This document shows positions 11,684 through 21,873 of a stretch of DNA of 64,000 nt, in pieces; positions within the stretch are counted from its first letter, which is position 1, and each line of letters starts with the position of its first letter. The DNA comes from Heterotrichella gracilis. Lineage: Eukaryota > Sar > Xanthophyceae > Tribonematales > Xanthonemataceae. The position numbers and the translations under genes were made by a program. The notes beneath the pieces were generated by a model, which did no database searches, was not told where the DNA came from, and saw only the letters and a program-made list of their open reading frames with translations. The stretch is taken from the NCBI GenBank assembly GCA_032358255.1, contig JAULBX010004443.1, forward strand, positions 124,001 to 188,000, in the 5' to 3' direction.

Positions 11684-14600
11684 ATGAGCACCACGTCAGT
11701 GAGCAGCAGCTGTTGCAGTGTGGAGCAGCAGCTACCCCGGGGACACAGTGGCAGCCCCGGGTCCCACGGCAGAAGGCCAACCACCAGCACCTGGCACTCG
11801 CTGCCAGAGGCGCTCTTCCAGGTAAGAGTCGAACCCTTGCCGTGCACCTGTCCCTATAGGCATTGACCCTGGCTGGTGGCACCAACGACCCATGGTGGCT
11901 TACATGCCAATCGGCACCGATTGCGGGTTGAGCACTGCGTGCACGGAGGCCTGGCACCCGCCAGCGCACTAGGCGTGGCCCTGCTTGGCGGTCTAGGTAG
12001 TTGTGCTGAAGCGCGTGCCTCACCGGAAGGGGCATCGACGTGCCCATGTATGAGTGTACCAGTGTATCAGCCCACAAGGCCCAGTGCTGTTTGGCCTATC
12101 GCCTCCCACCCACTGGCGCAGCGGTGAGGCCTTGCGTTGCACCAGCTGCTGCTTCCAAGCAGCACTTGCCAGCGAGGAAACAGGGGACAGGGCCCGTACC
12201 CAGTGTCCTGCCTGTGCATGAGCTCCAGTAGGGCGTCATACGTGCATACCAAACCTCGATGTGCCAGAGTGTATACATGCCGGCTCGAGAGCTAGTTTAA
12301 CAGCCCATAGTGCACCTCGAGGCGTTCTTCCACGTGTACCCCCAGGCACACCTGTCACCTAGGTGCCGTTCCACCTAGCACTCTGCAAGCAGGCAGTGCT
12401 CTTGGCACTGGAGGTGCATATAGGGTAGTACTCTCTAGAAATAGCAGCACACTTTCCTAGTAGCTGGACACCCTCCCCACCCCCCTACTACCCCCCAAAA
12501 CACCCCTGCCTTGCGCTACCCATGGCCACCTGCCACCTGCCACCCGGTGGCGTCCCCGCCCCACCCATATATACACACCCTGTCCCCGTTCCTTCCACCA
12601 ACCCCCACCTCCCACCCCCTTGTGCAGGAGATTGGCCGCTGCCTGGAGGGCCACGACCTCCTCAGCGCCTCCCTAGTATGCTCCCCCTGGTACCGAGCCC
12701 TGCGCTCCACCGCTGTCACGTCATACCCCATAGGGCTGCCCAAGCACCCGCTGCAGTTTGACGAGTGGGCGCTGCAGACGATCAAGGCCACCTACCCCCC
12801 CCTCTCGTCCCTGGTCGTCCTCACCCCCCTTGTGAACGCGCACGGCCCCACTGTGGACAAGTGCTTCCAAGCAATGGAGGGGCTGGCCTGGCTGCAGGGG
12901 CTGACGGTCAAGCGGGTATCAGCCCTCACCAAGGTGGGTATTTGGGGAGAAATGGGGAATAAATGCAGCCCTGCGGCAGGCATCCCATCTGTACAGACTA
13001 CGTAGAGTGCATATCTCTGTGGTGTGTCAGGCATAGAGGCGCACGCATACACGTGCGGGTGAGCCATGTGATAATCTTCCTGCAAGCAAAATCAACATGT
13101 AATTTATCAATATAGAGTTTACTCCACATAAACAATAATGTAATAAAATATTTGTTTATATTACTGCACTATTTGGGTGTATGGTAACTTTTTTGAATAT
13201 AATCTTTGTGAACCTACCCTTTCTAAATTTACCAACATTTCGACCGCTCCAGGCGTGCACCATGCCCAACTGCGCCCCCGTGTGCTGCCTGGCAAGACTC
13301 ACCCAGCTGCGCAGCCTGGACCTGGATGACGCGCAGCCGCTGGCGGTGGTGGCGGTGGGGGAGGAGGAGGCAGGGGTGGTGGCGGGGGCGGGGGCGGTCA
13401 CCTCGGCTGCCATGCTGGCTGCACTGGGCAACCTCACGCACCTCACACATTTGAGGTGAGCAGTTTATGTGGGAAGCCCTGGGCATAACGCTAGCTCATA
13501 ACCCTGTGCAGAACCCTGGCTCAATAGCCTTGTACAACACCCTAGGCAACCTCATTTGAGGCGGGTAGATCACACAGACTTGCAGCATGGCTTTGCTTAC
13601 TCGTACTTCCCCCATATTTGCTTCAGCAAGGGAGGCAATTCATCACTCGCCAACTTCATACATGTTGTCACTGTTTCCTCCCACGGTCTCCCCTCCCCTT
13701 AACCCTGCCCCCTCCCCTGCGCAGCTTCACCAACCTGCGCATCGAGGCCGCCAGCGCCCGCCACCTGTCCCGCCTCACCGCCCTCCAGAGCCTCAAGCTA
13801 GAGCTGCACCCACCTGGATGCCAGGGGGTGCTGCGGGTGCTTGCACCCACCATCACGGATTTTGACATCGACCTGCACCTGGGGGGACAGGTGGGTGGGA
13901 TGAAGATTAAACACAATCACACACGATCACAGTTGATTGCACGTGTCAATGCAGACTTTGACATCGACATGCACCTGGGGGGACAGGTGGGTGCAGACAT
14001 GATTAGAGATAATTACAGATGATCACAGGTATCTAGGGGACAGGTGGGTGGGATGGCGATCACATGCGATCACACTTGATTGCACCTGATCGCACGTATC
14101 ATCATAGCTTTGGTTATTGACCTGCATCTTGGTGGACAGGTGGGTGGGATGGCGATCACATGCGATCAGAGGTGGTCACAGATGATCACAGATAATCACA
14201 GCTACCTGGGGGCCCAGGTGGGTGGGACGCTGATCACATGCCGTTCACAGTGAATGGCCCCTATCATTGCAGGGTGTGGCATCGACCTGGACACGGGGGC
14301 ATATGTGTTGTTTCAAAAGTAGGTATACTCATGGAGATAAAATGATAAATGGTAAATCAGTGTTAGTATATATTCACCCTCTATCTCCTCCCCAGACCCT
14401 CCCCGTGGTGGCCCCAGAGCTGAGAATGTGTCTCCCTACAACCCCTCTCCTCTCCAACCTCCGAATCCCTTTCTAACACCCTCCCCTCTTCCCCCCCCAG
14501 GTCCTCCCCGCGGTGCTCCTCCTTGAGCTGAGCCGCTTCCAGGGCCTGCAGCGCCTGGTGCTGCATGACTACCTGCCTGCCGAGGGGTGCTACACCGCAG

Positions 14601-17600
14601 CGCTGCTGTCGCTGCCGCGCCTGCACACGCTGTCGGTCAAGGTCAAGGGCATGACGGTAAGAAAGGGGAAAGGGGTTTGGGGGATTTAGAGGCAGGGGGC
14701 TGCACGTGCTGTGGATGACAATCAAGAGCATTATAATGAGAGAGGTTTGGGGTTTTTGGAGAGTTGGGAAGCGGCTTTCAATTTCATGCTATTTTTCATG
14801 GGATTTTCCGGGTGATAACTCCCCAAACCCACTCCTTACCATCCTACTCCTCTCTTCTCCCCACCTCCCTTGCAGATCGTCACCCTCCAGACCCTAGCCC
14901 ACCTCCTTCCCTGCGCCACATCAGTCTCCCTCCCCTCCCCTCTCTGACACGTGCTACTCCCCTTGCAGATCGTCACCCTCCAGACCCTAGCCCAGCTTCC
15001 CTCCCTGCGCCGCCTCAAGCTGCTCATGTCTGACCTGGCACCCAGGGAGGACCAGGACGTGGAGCAGCTCAACTGGGTGTGGGGGCTGTTTGGGAGGGCA
15101 GGTGAGCAGAAACCCTAAGAGAACCCTATAGAAGGTGTTAGCTGAAACCTTGCAGGGCTGATTGAGAGGCAGGTGAAGGGAATCCTACATCATCAGTCAC
15201 TGATATGAGGCACAGGCATACCCTTGTTACAGCTGAGATTGTACATCCCCCCCCCACGGCTAGGTTCCTTTACAATCCTCATATAGACAACCAAACAGCG
15301 GCCGCCAGTTGGGACCCACCCTTCCCCTGTGGGAACCGCCACCCGCCACCCGTCCCCTGTAGCAGACTTCCCCAAAATCGAGAGATGTGTGGTCGCTAAT
15401 CACTCTGGATCGTATACTTCCCACCTGTGTATCCACTGCTTTCTTTCCCTTTTTTTCTGACTAATCTTGTGATAATCTTGTAAATGAGTATTTCCTCCCC
15501 CTTTCCCCTCCATCCAGGTATCTCCCTTGACCTGCAGCTAGTGGGTCCAGCCGCCCCCCTACAGCTTGCCTGTCTGGTGGGGTTGGCCACACTCAACAGC
15601 CTGGTGCTGGATGCGGGGGGAGCAGTGGGGGAAGGGGCGGGGAACGTGCACAACCTGTCGCCACTCACACTCATGTCGTCGCTCACGGTGAGTCTTGCAA
15701 AACCCCAAAACCCTAAATTCAAACCCTAATTCCCTGAACCATGTCGCCACTCATCCTCATGTCGTCCCTCTCGGTGAGCATTGCAAAACCCCAAAACCCT
15801 AAATGTATACCCTAATCCGCTGAACCCTGAACCCTGTCGCCACCCACCCTCACGCCATCGCTCACTGTGCGAACCGCAATCCTAAACCCTGAAACTCAAA
15901 ACCGAAACGGAACCAATGTGGTCGCGGGTGATGTGGCTAGTCTCCAGTTGAACAAGTTAACCCTGCACTGTGGACTCCTGCATCCTGCGTTTGAATCTGG
16001 CCAATCAGTGCCTCAATGTACTCCTATGGCCAACCCCCTCCCATACAGCGCCTGCAGCTGCATTCCTCCCATGGCCACAACCACTATACCATCCTGTCCA
16101 CAAACCCTACTGCATACCTACGTCAAACCCTAATGCCACCTTTCCTCCCCTGCAGCGCCTGCAGCTGCGCTGCTCCCTTGGCTACCGCTACTACGGCAAC
16201 CCTACACCAACCCTACACCAATCCTACTCAAACCCTAATGCCAACTTCCCCCCCTGCAGCGCCTGCAGCTGCGCTGCTCCCTTGGCCACTGCTATGGCAA
16301 CCTGCCCAAAAACCCTGCACCAATCCTACCTCAAACCCTAATGCCATTCCCCTCCCCCCCACGTGCAGCGCCTGCAGCTGCGCTGCTCCCTTGGCCACCG
16401 CTACTACGGCAACCTCACCACCCTGGCCTCCCTCACCCACATACAGGACCTGGCGATGCATGACATAGACGCAAGGTGAGGCGGCAATGGTCTGTAACTA
16501 GCATGAATGGCATGCGCTCCGGCAATACCAGGCAAACTGCGCAGTCACGATGACCCACAAACAAATGCAATGGAAGAGATGTGCGGATGTTTAACATAAT
16601 ATGGCAAAAAAGAAGTACACAATATGTTTTGTAAAGGTCCCTTCTGGAATGCAACAGGAGTACAAAAGGAGTACACTGCATCTTTACAAGGCCACAAAAT
16701 CTGTTTGCCAGTCCCATTCAAGGAGCCAGGTTGTGGTAGGGACATGGTAGAAATAATGTGAAATGTAGCACATCTCACCCCAATTTGTTTTCTCCCAGGT
16801 ATTTTGGAGACACCGATCTGCACGTCGTCGCCTGTGGGCTGAGTCAGCTCACTCGCTTCGAGGTCGAGTCGACTGCTCACGAGGCCGAGCAGGGGGTGCG
16901 GTACTTTGGCGACGCTGGCATGCTGAGCATCAGCCAGTACATGCGGCGCCTGGTGGGGCTGCAGCTGTCCTTGGGACCAAATGTGTCGGTCCAGGGGATT
17001 AATGCACTGCAGGTGCGGGGCGGGGTTGGGGGGGTTCGGCAAGGTTTGTCGCTCATGTTTACTAGTCTGTTTTTCTCCAAATAATACTTTAATAACCCCA
17101 CAACCCTCACACCTGCAGAGACGCTCTCCTACCTCACCAGCCATGCTCACCGCCATGCTACATGTTCCCCACCCTCCCACCCGCAGACGCTCACCTGCCT
17201 CACCAGCCTCATGCTGACTGCCGCGCTGAATACTTTACCCTAATTCCCCTCCCCGCAAAACCCTAAACCACGCACCTCTCCCACCTGCAGACGCTCACCT
17301 GCCTTACCAACCTCATGCTCACCGCCATGCAATTCGGGCCCAACCTGGCCCGCACGAATTCCCTCCCCTCTGCCCCCGCCATCATCCACCTCCCCACCAG
17401 CCTGGTCCGCCTGGGGCTGTTCTCATTCGATGGCCTCATTCCCGAGGACTTCCAGAACTGGGTGGAGACCCTACCGGTAGGGATTTTGTGGGTCTGCCGT
17501 TAAGGGCCAGCTGTGGGTGTAGTGCCACATAGAGTCGGCAAGAAAGAAAATGTGCCGCTGTGTAGTACGGTGCATCAATCACGTCTGCAGTTGTCAAACT

Positions 17601-18248
17601 TTCACCACCAGACGCCTGCCCACCCCACATCCCTAGCACCCCCAGTCCTCTCCTGCATTGTCACCCCTTTTCCCCCTTCCCGCAGTGCCTGGTTGACCTT
17701 CAGGTCATCGATGGCTACCTGCCCGCCCTGTGCCTGGAGCCAGTGTCACACATGCAAAGCTTGCAGGCGCTGGTCATTGCAAACATACGGTGAGATAGGC
17801 CATAATGAGTGAAGACTGGAAACGATAAGGCTGTGTTTCAATCAAGAGCTCTTCTTCAAAGTGACTTGTATGAAGTCATTCAAATTTGGCTTTTTGAGTT
17901 GCATCCATTGCATTACGTATACTCCTCTGTGTTCCCGATGGGTTGTCAATACACCCAAACTCCCTCGTGTCCATGCACCCCCCCACACCACCTGCCGCAG
18001 ATGCATAACATCGAGTAACACACCCACCCAAACCCCCACCCACCCGCATCCAACCCCACCCCCCCAGGCGCGACACCACCGACGCCGCCGAGCTGACCGC
18101 CTGCCTGGAGTGGCTGTCCCGCCTCACCCGCCTGCGCCACCTCACGCTGGAGCCGTGGCTGCCCTGGACGCCTGCGCATGCAAGCGATGCCGCACGTCTG
18201 TTCCGGGGGATGGTGCAGCTCATGCAGTGCGCGCTGCCCTGTTTGTGA
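11684..18248 (+). CDS. F-box / leucine-rich repeat protein, 12 exons
   Basis: Twelve exons join in phase: 11684-11821, 12628-12933, 13253-13455, 13725-13890, 14501-14656, 14969-15101, 15518-15687, 16369-16475, 16799-17012, 17291-17476, 17686-17789 and 18068-18248, giving about 687 residues. The F-box is split by the first intron: SLPEALFQ at the end of exon 1 continues as EIGRCLEGHDLLSASLVC and SPWYRAL in exon 2. This junction is the main reason for choosing the ATG at 11684. The rest is a series of leucine-rich repeats such as LTQLRSLDLDD, LTALQSLKLELH, LQRLVLHDY, LPSLRRLKLLMSDL, LATLNSLVLDA, LTRLRHLTLEPW. By family, such proteins are substrate receptors of SCF ubiquitin ligases, binding SKP1 through the F-box. 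Many introns contain partial copies of the adjoining exon edge, and copies of the last codons follow the stop. Confidence 0.82.
13855..14290. repeat. Decaying repeat array derived from the exon 4 donor edge
   Basis: The end of exon 4 with its donor (ctggggggacaggtgggtgg) is followed by copies at about 13950-13997, 14027-14053, 14105-14150 and 14205-14231, each progressively changed. GATCACA-rich filler separates the copies, giving the intron a minisatellite look. Confidence 0.85.
14392..14532. repeat. Copy of exon 5 acceptor edge in the preceding intron
   Basis: The acceptor and first bases of exon 5 (14498-14532, cag then CCTCCCCGCGGTG) have a diverged copy at about 14392-14424, including a CAG acceptor and the later GAGCTGAG. 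Confidence 0.65.
14867..15003. repeat. Two copies of the exon 6 acceptor edge
   Basis: The acceptor followed by ATCGTCACCCTCCAGACC occurs at about 14871 and again at 14965. The first copy loses exon character after about 30 bases and drops back into pyrimidine-rich intron. The second copy keeps the frame and is the working exon. Confidence 0.9.
15657..15880. repeat. Three copies of the exon 7 donor edge
   Basis: The exon 7 end with its donor (tcgtcgctcacggtgag) is followed by copies near 15740-15804 and 15836-15870. They include the intronic tail with CCCCAAAACCCTAAAT. The third copy has lost a normal donor. Confidence 0.88.
16040..16412. repeat. Four copies of the exon 8 acceptor edge
   Basis: The segment cgcctgcagctgcgctgctc with its acceptor recurs near 16153, 16258 and 16369, with a more decayed version near 16050. 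The spacers carry CAAACCCTAATGCC. Only the last copy continues into a full exon ending in a donor at 16475. Confidence 0.92.
17114..17330. repeat. Three copies of the exon 10 acceptor edge
   Basis: A CAG acceptor followed by ACGCTCACCTGCCT occurs near 17184 and 17288, with a changed copy near 17116. The last copy carries the open exon. Confidence 0.92.
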
Positions 18249-18700
18249 ACTTTATAGTATGGAAGGGGGTGGCGCGGTGCGTGCGATGTGCCCTCCCCTA
18301 CCTGTGGAAGGAATGCAGTGGGCGCTGCCCTGCCTGTGAAGGGGGGTCGGCGCAACTCAGGCGATCAATGTGCGCTGCTGTGCCCGTGAAAGGAGCGCAG
18401 TGCGCGCTGCCCTGCCTGTGAGGGAGGGCTGGTGCTTCGAAGCGACGAGGAGGCTAACGAGAGGAGCCAGGCTGTTGAGGGGCATGGCCAGGCGATCTAG
18501 TGCACACTGCCCTGCCTGTGAAAGGGGGGGTGGCGCAGCGCGAGGGTTGCGCGCTACCTTGCTTATGCAGGGTGTTGATGGGGGGTCAACCGGGTCAAGG
18601 CAACCATTGGGAGGCCAGTGGCACAGTCAGGATGTTCAGCGGCATGGTTGAGCTCGCATGTGAAGGGAGGGCAGGGCGCTGCCATGCCTGTGAGGGATGT
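18226..18700. repeat. Repeats of the F-box gene's terminal codons downstream of the stop
   Basis: The last coding bases (gcgctgccctgtttgtga) recur with changes near 18320, 18370, 18400, 18503 and 18672, usually ending in CCTGTGA. The F-box gene's stop codon is therefore part of the first unit of a degenerate minisatellite. Confidence 0.8.
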
Positions 18701-19583
18701 GGGGCAGGGGGTCCTAATGCTGCAAGACAACGAGGTGTGGCAGGGAGCCAATGGGGTATGTGGATGGTGCGTCCACATTGCGTGGACGCCGTTCCTAGGC
18801 CACGCTTTCGCGTGTCGTCATGATCGCAGTAAAGTGTCTCCCTCTTCCCTCGTAGTATGGAATAGGTTTTGATCAGCCACCTTGATTTAACTCGTCGTTT
18901 GTGCACATTTACAGTGAATTCGTCCTTTTTGCGTAGTTGAAGGGGCATATTGGCCCTCCGGAAGCAGATCCGCCATTTCTGCTGCTCTTCTATCTTGGTT
19001 CTTTTATGCCACACTGTGGGATGGTTCACCAGGGCTGCCAGGGGGCATTGCAAGTTGTCGTATTAAGCTTTCATCGTGCTAGCAAACATGTTTGCATTTT
19101 TTACCTCCCAATTATCAATAGAGATTTTGTCTCAGCCTCAGCAATTTGCTGCCTAAAACCCAATTCGACATGGACATAATGGATATTTTGCGTGCATTGT
19201 ATGATTATTTGCCATTGGATTGTTCTACACTGCATTTCTGTCCGGCATTTCTGTCACACTACACAAATTTCAGTTGCTCCTAGAGATTGCATATGGCGGC
19301 CACCTCATTGTCTGGTGTCAATTGGACCATGCGGCTGCATGTAGTCAAATTGATTGCGTGTGCTACCCTGTAGACTTGATCCGATCTACTAGGCTCAGCT
19401 GATAGAAATGACAACAGACTGGCATCAACATTTGTACATGAGCTTTGCTACAAAGGACTCTAATATTGGAATGCAGGGCATCAGGCTTCTATAACCTCTG
19501 AAAAATGTGCACTGAAGTCTCACATTAGCATGTCGCTGTCAAAATTGCAACAACAAAGTCCAACATGTGCGCACAGCAAGCGC
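18249..19583. other. Intergenic region, repeat-rich then gene-less
   Basis: The first 450 bp are the degenerate repeats of the F-box gene end. From 18800 to 19583 the composition is less GC-rich and no coding region is supported. Confidence 0.5.
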
Positions 19584-20507
19584 TCAAAACTCCGCCGTTG
19601 ACGCCTTCCCCGTCACAATCCTTCCATCCTCCCCCACGCGTATGAAGTGATACTCCATGGCGTGCCTCCCCTCTCCCGCATCATACTCCATCAGCTGGGG
19701 CTGTGTGGCAAACACCCTGAAGCCCTGCGCCTGGATGGACTGCATCAACCCAAGCACCTCCCCTCCCCGGGGCTTGTCCCCCCCACCACCCACACGCAGC
19801 TTCACCAGGAGCTGTGTGACGGGTAACAGCTCAAGCTGCTTGAGCATGGCTGGTACCACCTGCCACTCAGCCCCTTGGAAGTCCAGCACCAGCACCGACA
19901 GCCAGCTGTGGCCCAGTTCGGCCATTAGGGTTTCTAGGGTTTTCTCGCGGACGCCATCACCAAGGTCAGTGTCTTCCACCCCCAGCGCCACCCGCTGGAA
20001 CCACAGCTGGTTGTTGTACTTGCTGGTGTTGTGGACGCCTGCGTCCAGGTGCTTATCCAGCAAGAAGATGTTGCAGCGCGTCTTGTCTGCCAGGGACGCC
20101 TCAAACGCCAGCTTGTGGGATGGCGGGGCTGCGATGTAGACCACGCAGCTGGGGTCCTTGAGGAAGGTGCGCACCCCACAGAGCGACCTCCCCTCCTCAT
20201 TGAACCCTCCGACATACTCCCTGGTGACGCAGTTGTACAGCGGGGGCACCACGTCCCACACAAACCTGCCGTTGCCCATGGCGACCCCGTCTGGGGACTG
20301 GGACAGGAGCTGCTGGTCCCCGTCTGTCAGGGATTGGGATGCGTGCTTGTGGCTGTCTGTGTAGATTTGATTTGGTAGTATGCTGAAGTCACGCTCTGCT
20401 GGGGAAGGGGTGGGCTTTGCTGCGCGCTTGGACAGGGTGAGGATAATAGCTGCCAGGGCAAAGCCAGCAGAGAGGGACAACCCATCCCGTTTCCAGTTCA
20501 CCGCCAT
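19584..20507 (-). CDS. Intronless membrane-anchored methyltransferase-like protein
   Basis: A single uninterrupted 307-codon frame starts at an ATG in good context (caccATGGC). Residues 10-27 (LSLSAGFALAAIILTLSK) form one transmembrane segment, so this is probably a type II membrane protein with a lumenal domain. The core shows PPLYNCVTREYVGG, LCGVRTF, SVLVLDFQGAEWQVVP, LLPVTQLLVKL and GFRVFATQP. The order and the D-x-x-G-A-E-W motif recall the METTL24/FkbM-like methyltransferase group; a glycine-rich SAM-binding loop is not obvious, so activity is uncertain. It is a clear paralogue of the five-exon gene at 32403-35010, sharing the N-terminal anchor, the YNC motif and the acidic D..xxEW segment. 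The lack of introns against four in its relative suggests retroposition or intron loss. Confidence 0.72.
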   Translation of the reverse strand: MAVNWKRDGLSLSAGFALAAIILTLSKRAAKPTPSPAERDFSILPNQIYTDSHKHASQSLTDGDQQLLSQSPDGVAMGNGRFVWDVVPPLYNCVTREYVGGFNEEGRSLCGVRTFLKDPSCVVYIAAPPSHKLAFEASLADKTRCNIFLLDKHLDAGVHNTSKYNNQLWFQRVALGVEDTDLGDGVREKTLETLMAELGHSWLSVLVLDFQGAEWQVVPAMLKQLELLPVTQLLVKLRVGGGGDKPRGGEVLGLMQSIQAQGFRVFATQPQLMEYDAGEGRHAMEYHFIRVGEDGRIVTGKASTAEF

Positions 20508-21321
20508 GGTGTGTGCTCAGCTCTTCCCCCAACTGCTGTGTGCGCGGCTGATGTATGCTGGACGGCCGTCACCGCGCCGGGTGGCGGCTAGCGGCGGGCA
20601 GGGCCAATGGGCAGGCAAAGTGGTGGGCGTGCTCACTCAGCTTGGTCTGTTGTGGCCTGCTGACAGGCACTGGTCTGTCTGTCTGAGCTGTGTGGCGCTG
20701 GTTATTCCCAAGCCATCCTCCAGCTTGCTGATCCAGCTATCTTTCAAGCTGTTGTTCTAGCTGTTCTCAAGCTGTTGAAGCCCACCTGCAGGTGACATGA
20801 AATGTGAGCCATTCCTACAAGCAGACTGATGGAGTGGTCTCTGAGCCAATACCCATATGCATGCACCTGCGTTGGGCGTGAAGGGGGCTGGTGTCATGAG
20901 ACAAGACCTCCATACCGCGAGCTCACGGTCACCTGGTTAGGCTATACCACACCATGGGTTCGAGGATGGACATGCCTGTCATGCCTCTGGACCCAGTAGG
21001 AAAGCAAGTGGATTTGGTTAAAGTACGGTTGGTTCTAGACTAGTCATGCACAAGGAGAGGGCTTGAGATCACAAGGAGGTTGCCACTTGAACCTAAATGC
21101 CTTTTGACTGTACCTAGGCTGAAGCTGCGACCAATCCACCGCATGCATGCACACCAAGCACTTCGTCTTGACGCCGACGCTGAGCATCTATTGTGCAGCA
21201 GGCTGCTGCAGTCGTAGTAAGCTCAGGCCCTTTATGCTATCTACTATATGCTGTCGATTTAACTGGAAAGCTTTGGCCCAGCTCAGCATATTAAAGAGAG
21301 CTTACCACCAGGCTCCCGTCT
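20508..21321. other. Spacer upstream of the transposon
   Basis: No gene is seen. The region holds the presumed promoter of the minus-strand methyltransferase-like gene. It ends at the outer inverted repeat of the transposon. Confidence 0.45.
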
Positions 21322-21580
21322 GCCGTATAGGTAGAGCTTTGGCCAAAGCACCACCGCAAAGCTCTGCCAGGATATGTCTGGATAGCGTCGGAGAGCCGGA
21401 TACGATATCGTCGGACATTACCCCCGTATCCGAGTGCTTCTCGGTGGAGCTTTGCCGGTGGAGCTTCGACTATACTGCAGGGCCGAGCTTTGGGACTGGA
21501 GCTTCAGAGCTTTGGGACCGGAGCTTTAGAGCTTTGGGACTGGAGCTTTGGAGCTTTGGAACAGGAGCTTCAGGGTTTCA
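21322..21580. repeat. Left inverted and subterminal repeats of the transposon
   Basis: The 17-bp inverted repeat is followed by a cluster of direct repeats around gagctttgggactgga between 21440 and 21575, a pattern typical of transposase binding sites near transposon ends. Confidence 0.7.
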
Positions 21581-21873
21581 GAGTTTCAGCCAGTAGCCAT
21601 AACCTTGAAGTAAAGCACACCTTGCGCATATTCTCGTGCCTCAACTATCGCTAATCTTGCTGACGTTGAGATAGAAGGCCGCCCAAAACGAATTGGGCAC
21701 CGCATTCTTCAGCTTCACATGCATGCATGCACTCTGCAACCAAGCCCTGCGTTGCGTTCAATACAGGTATGCTACTGTTTCTTTGCCGACTATGTAACTG
21801 TGATGTCCCTGTAGTTGTCTGACGACTGCGCCCAACTGCAGGAGTGCCGCGAGCAACATGCACAGTGAGCACC

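Noticed and set aside
17861-18421. 186-codon plus-strand open frame
   Set aside because: It runs over the last F-box exon in another frame and into the downstream minisatellite; the LRR frame is the coherent one.
20920-20975. tRNA-like stretch containing ggttcgagg
   Set aside because: No cloverleaf with acceptor and anticodon stems could be formed.
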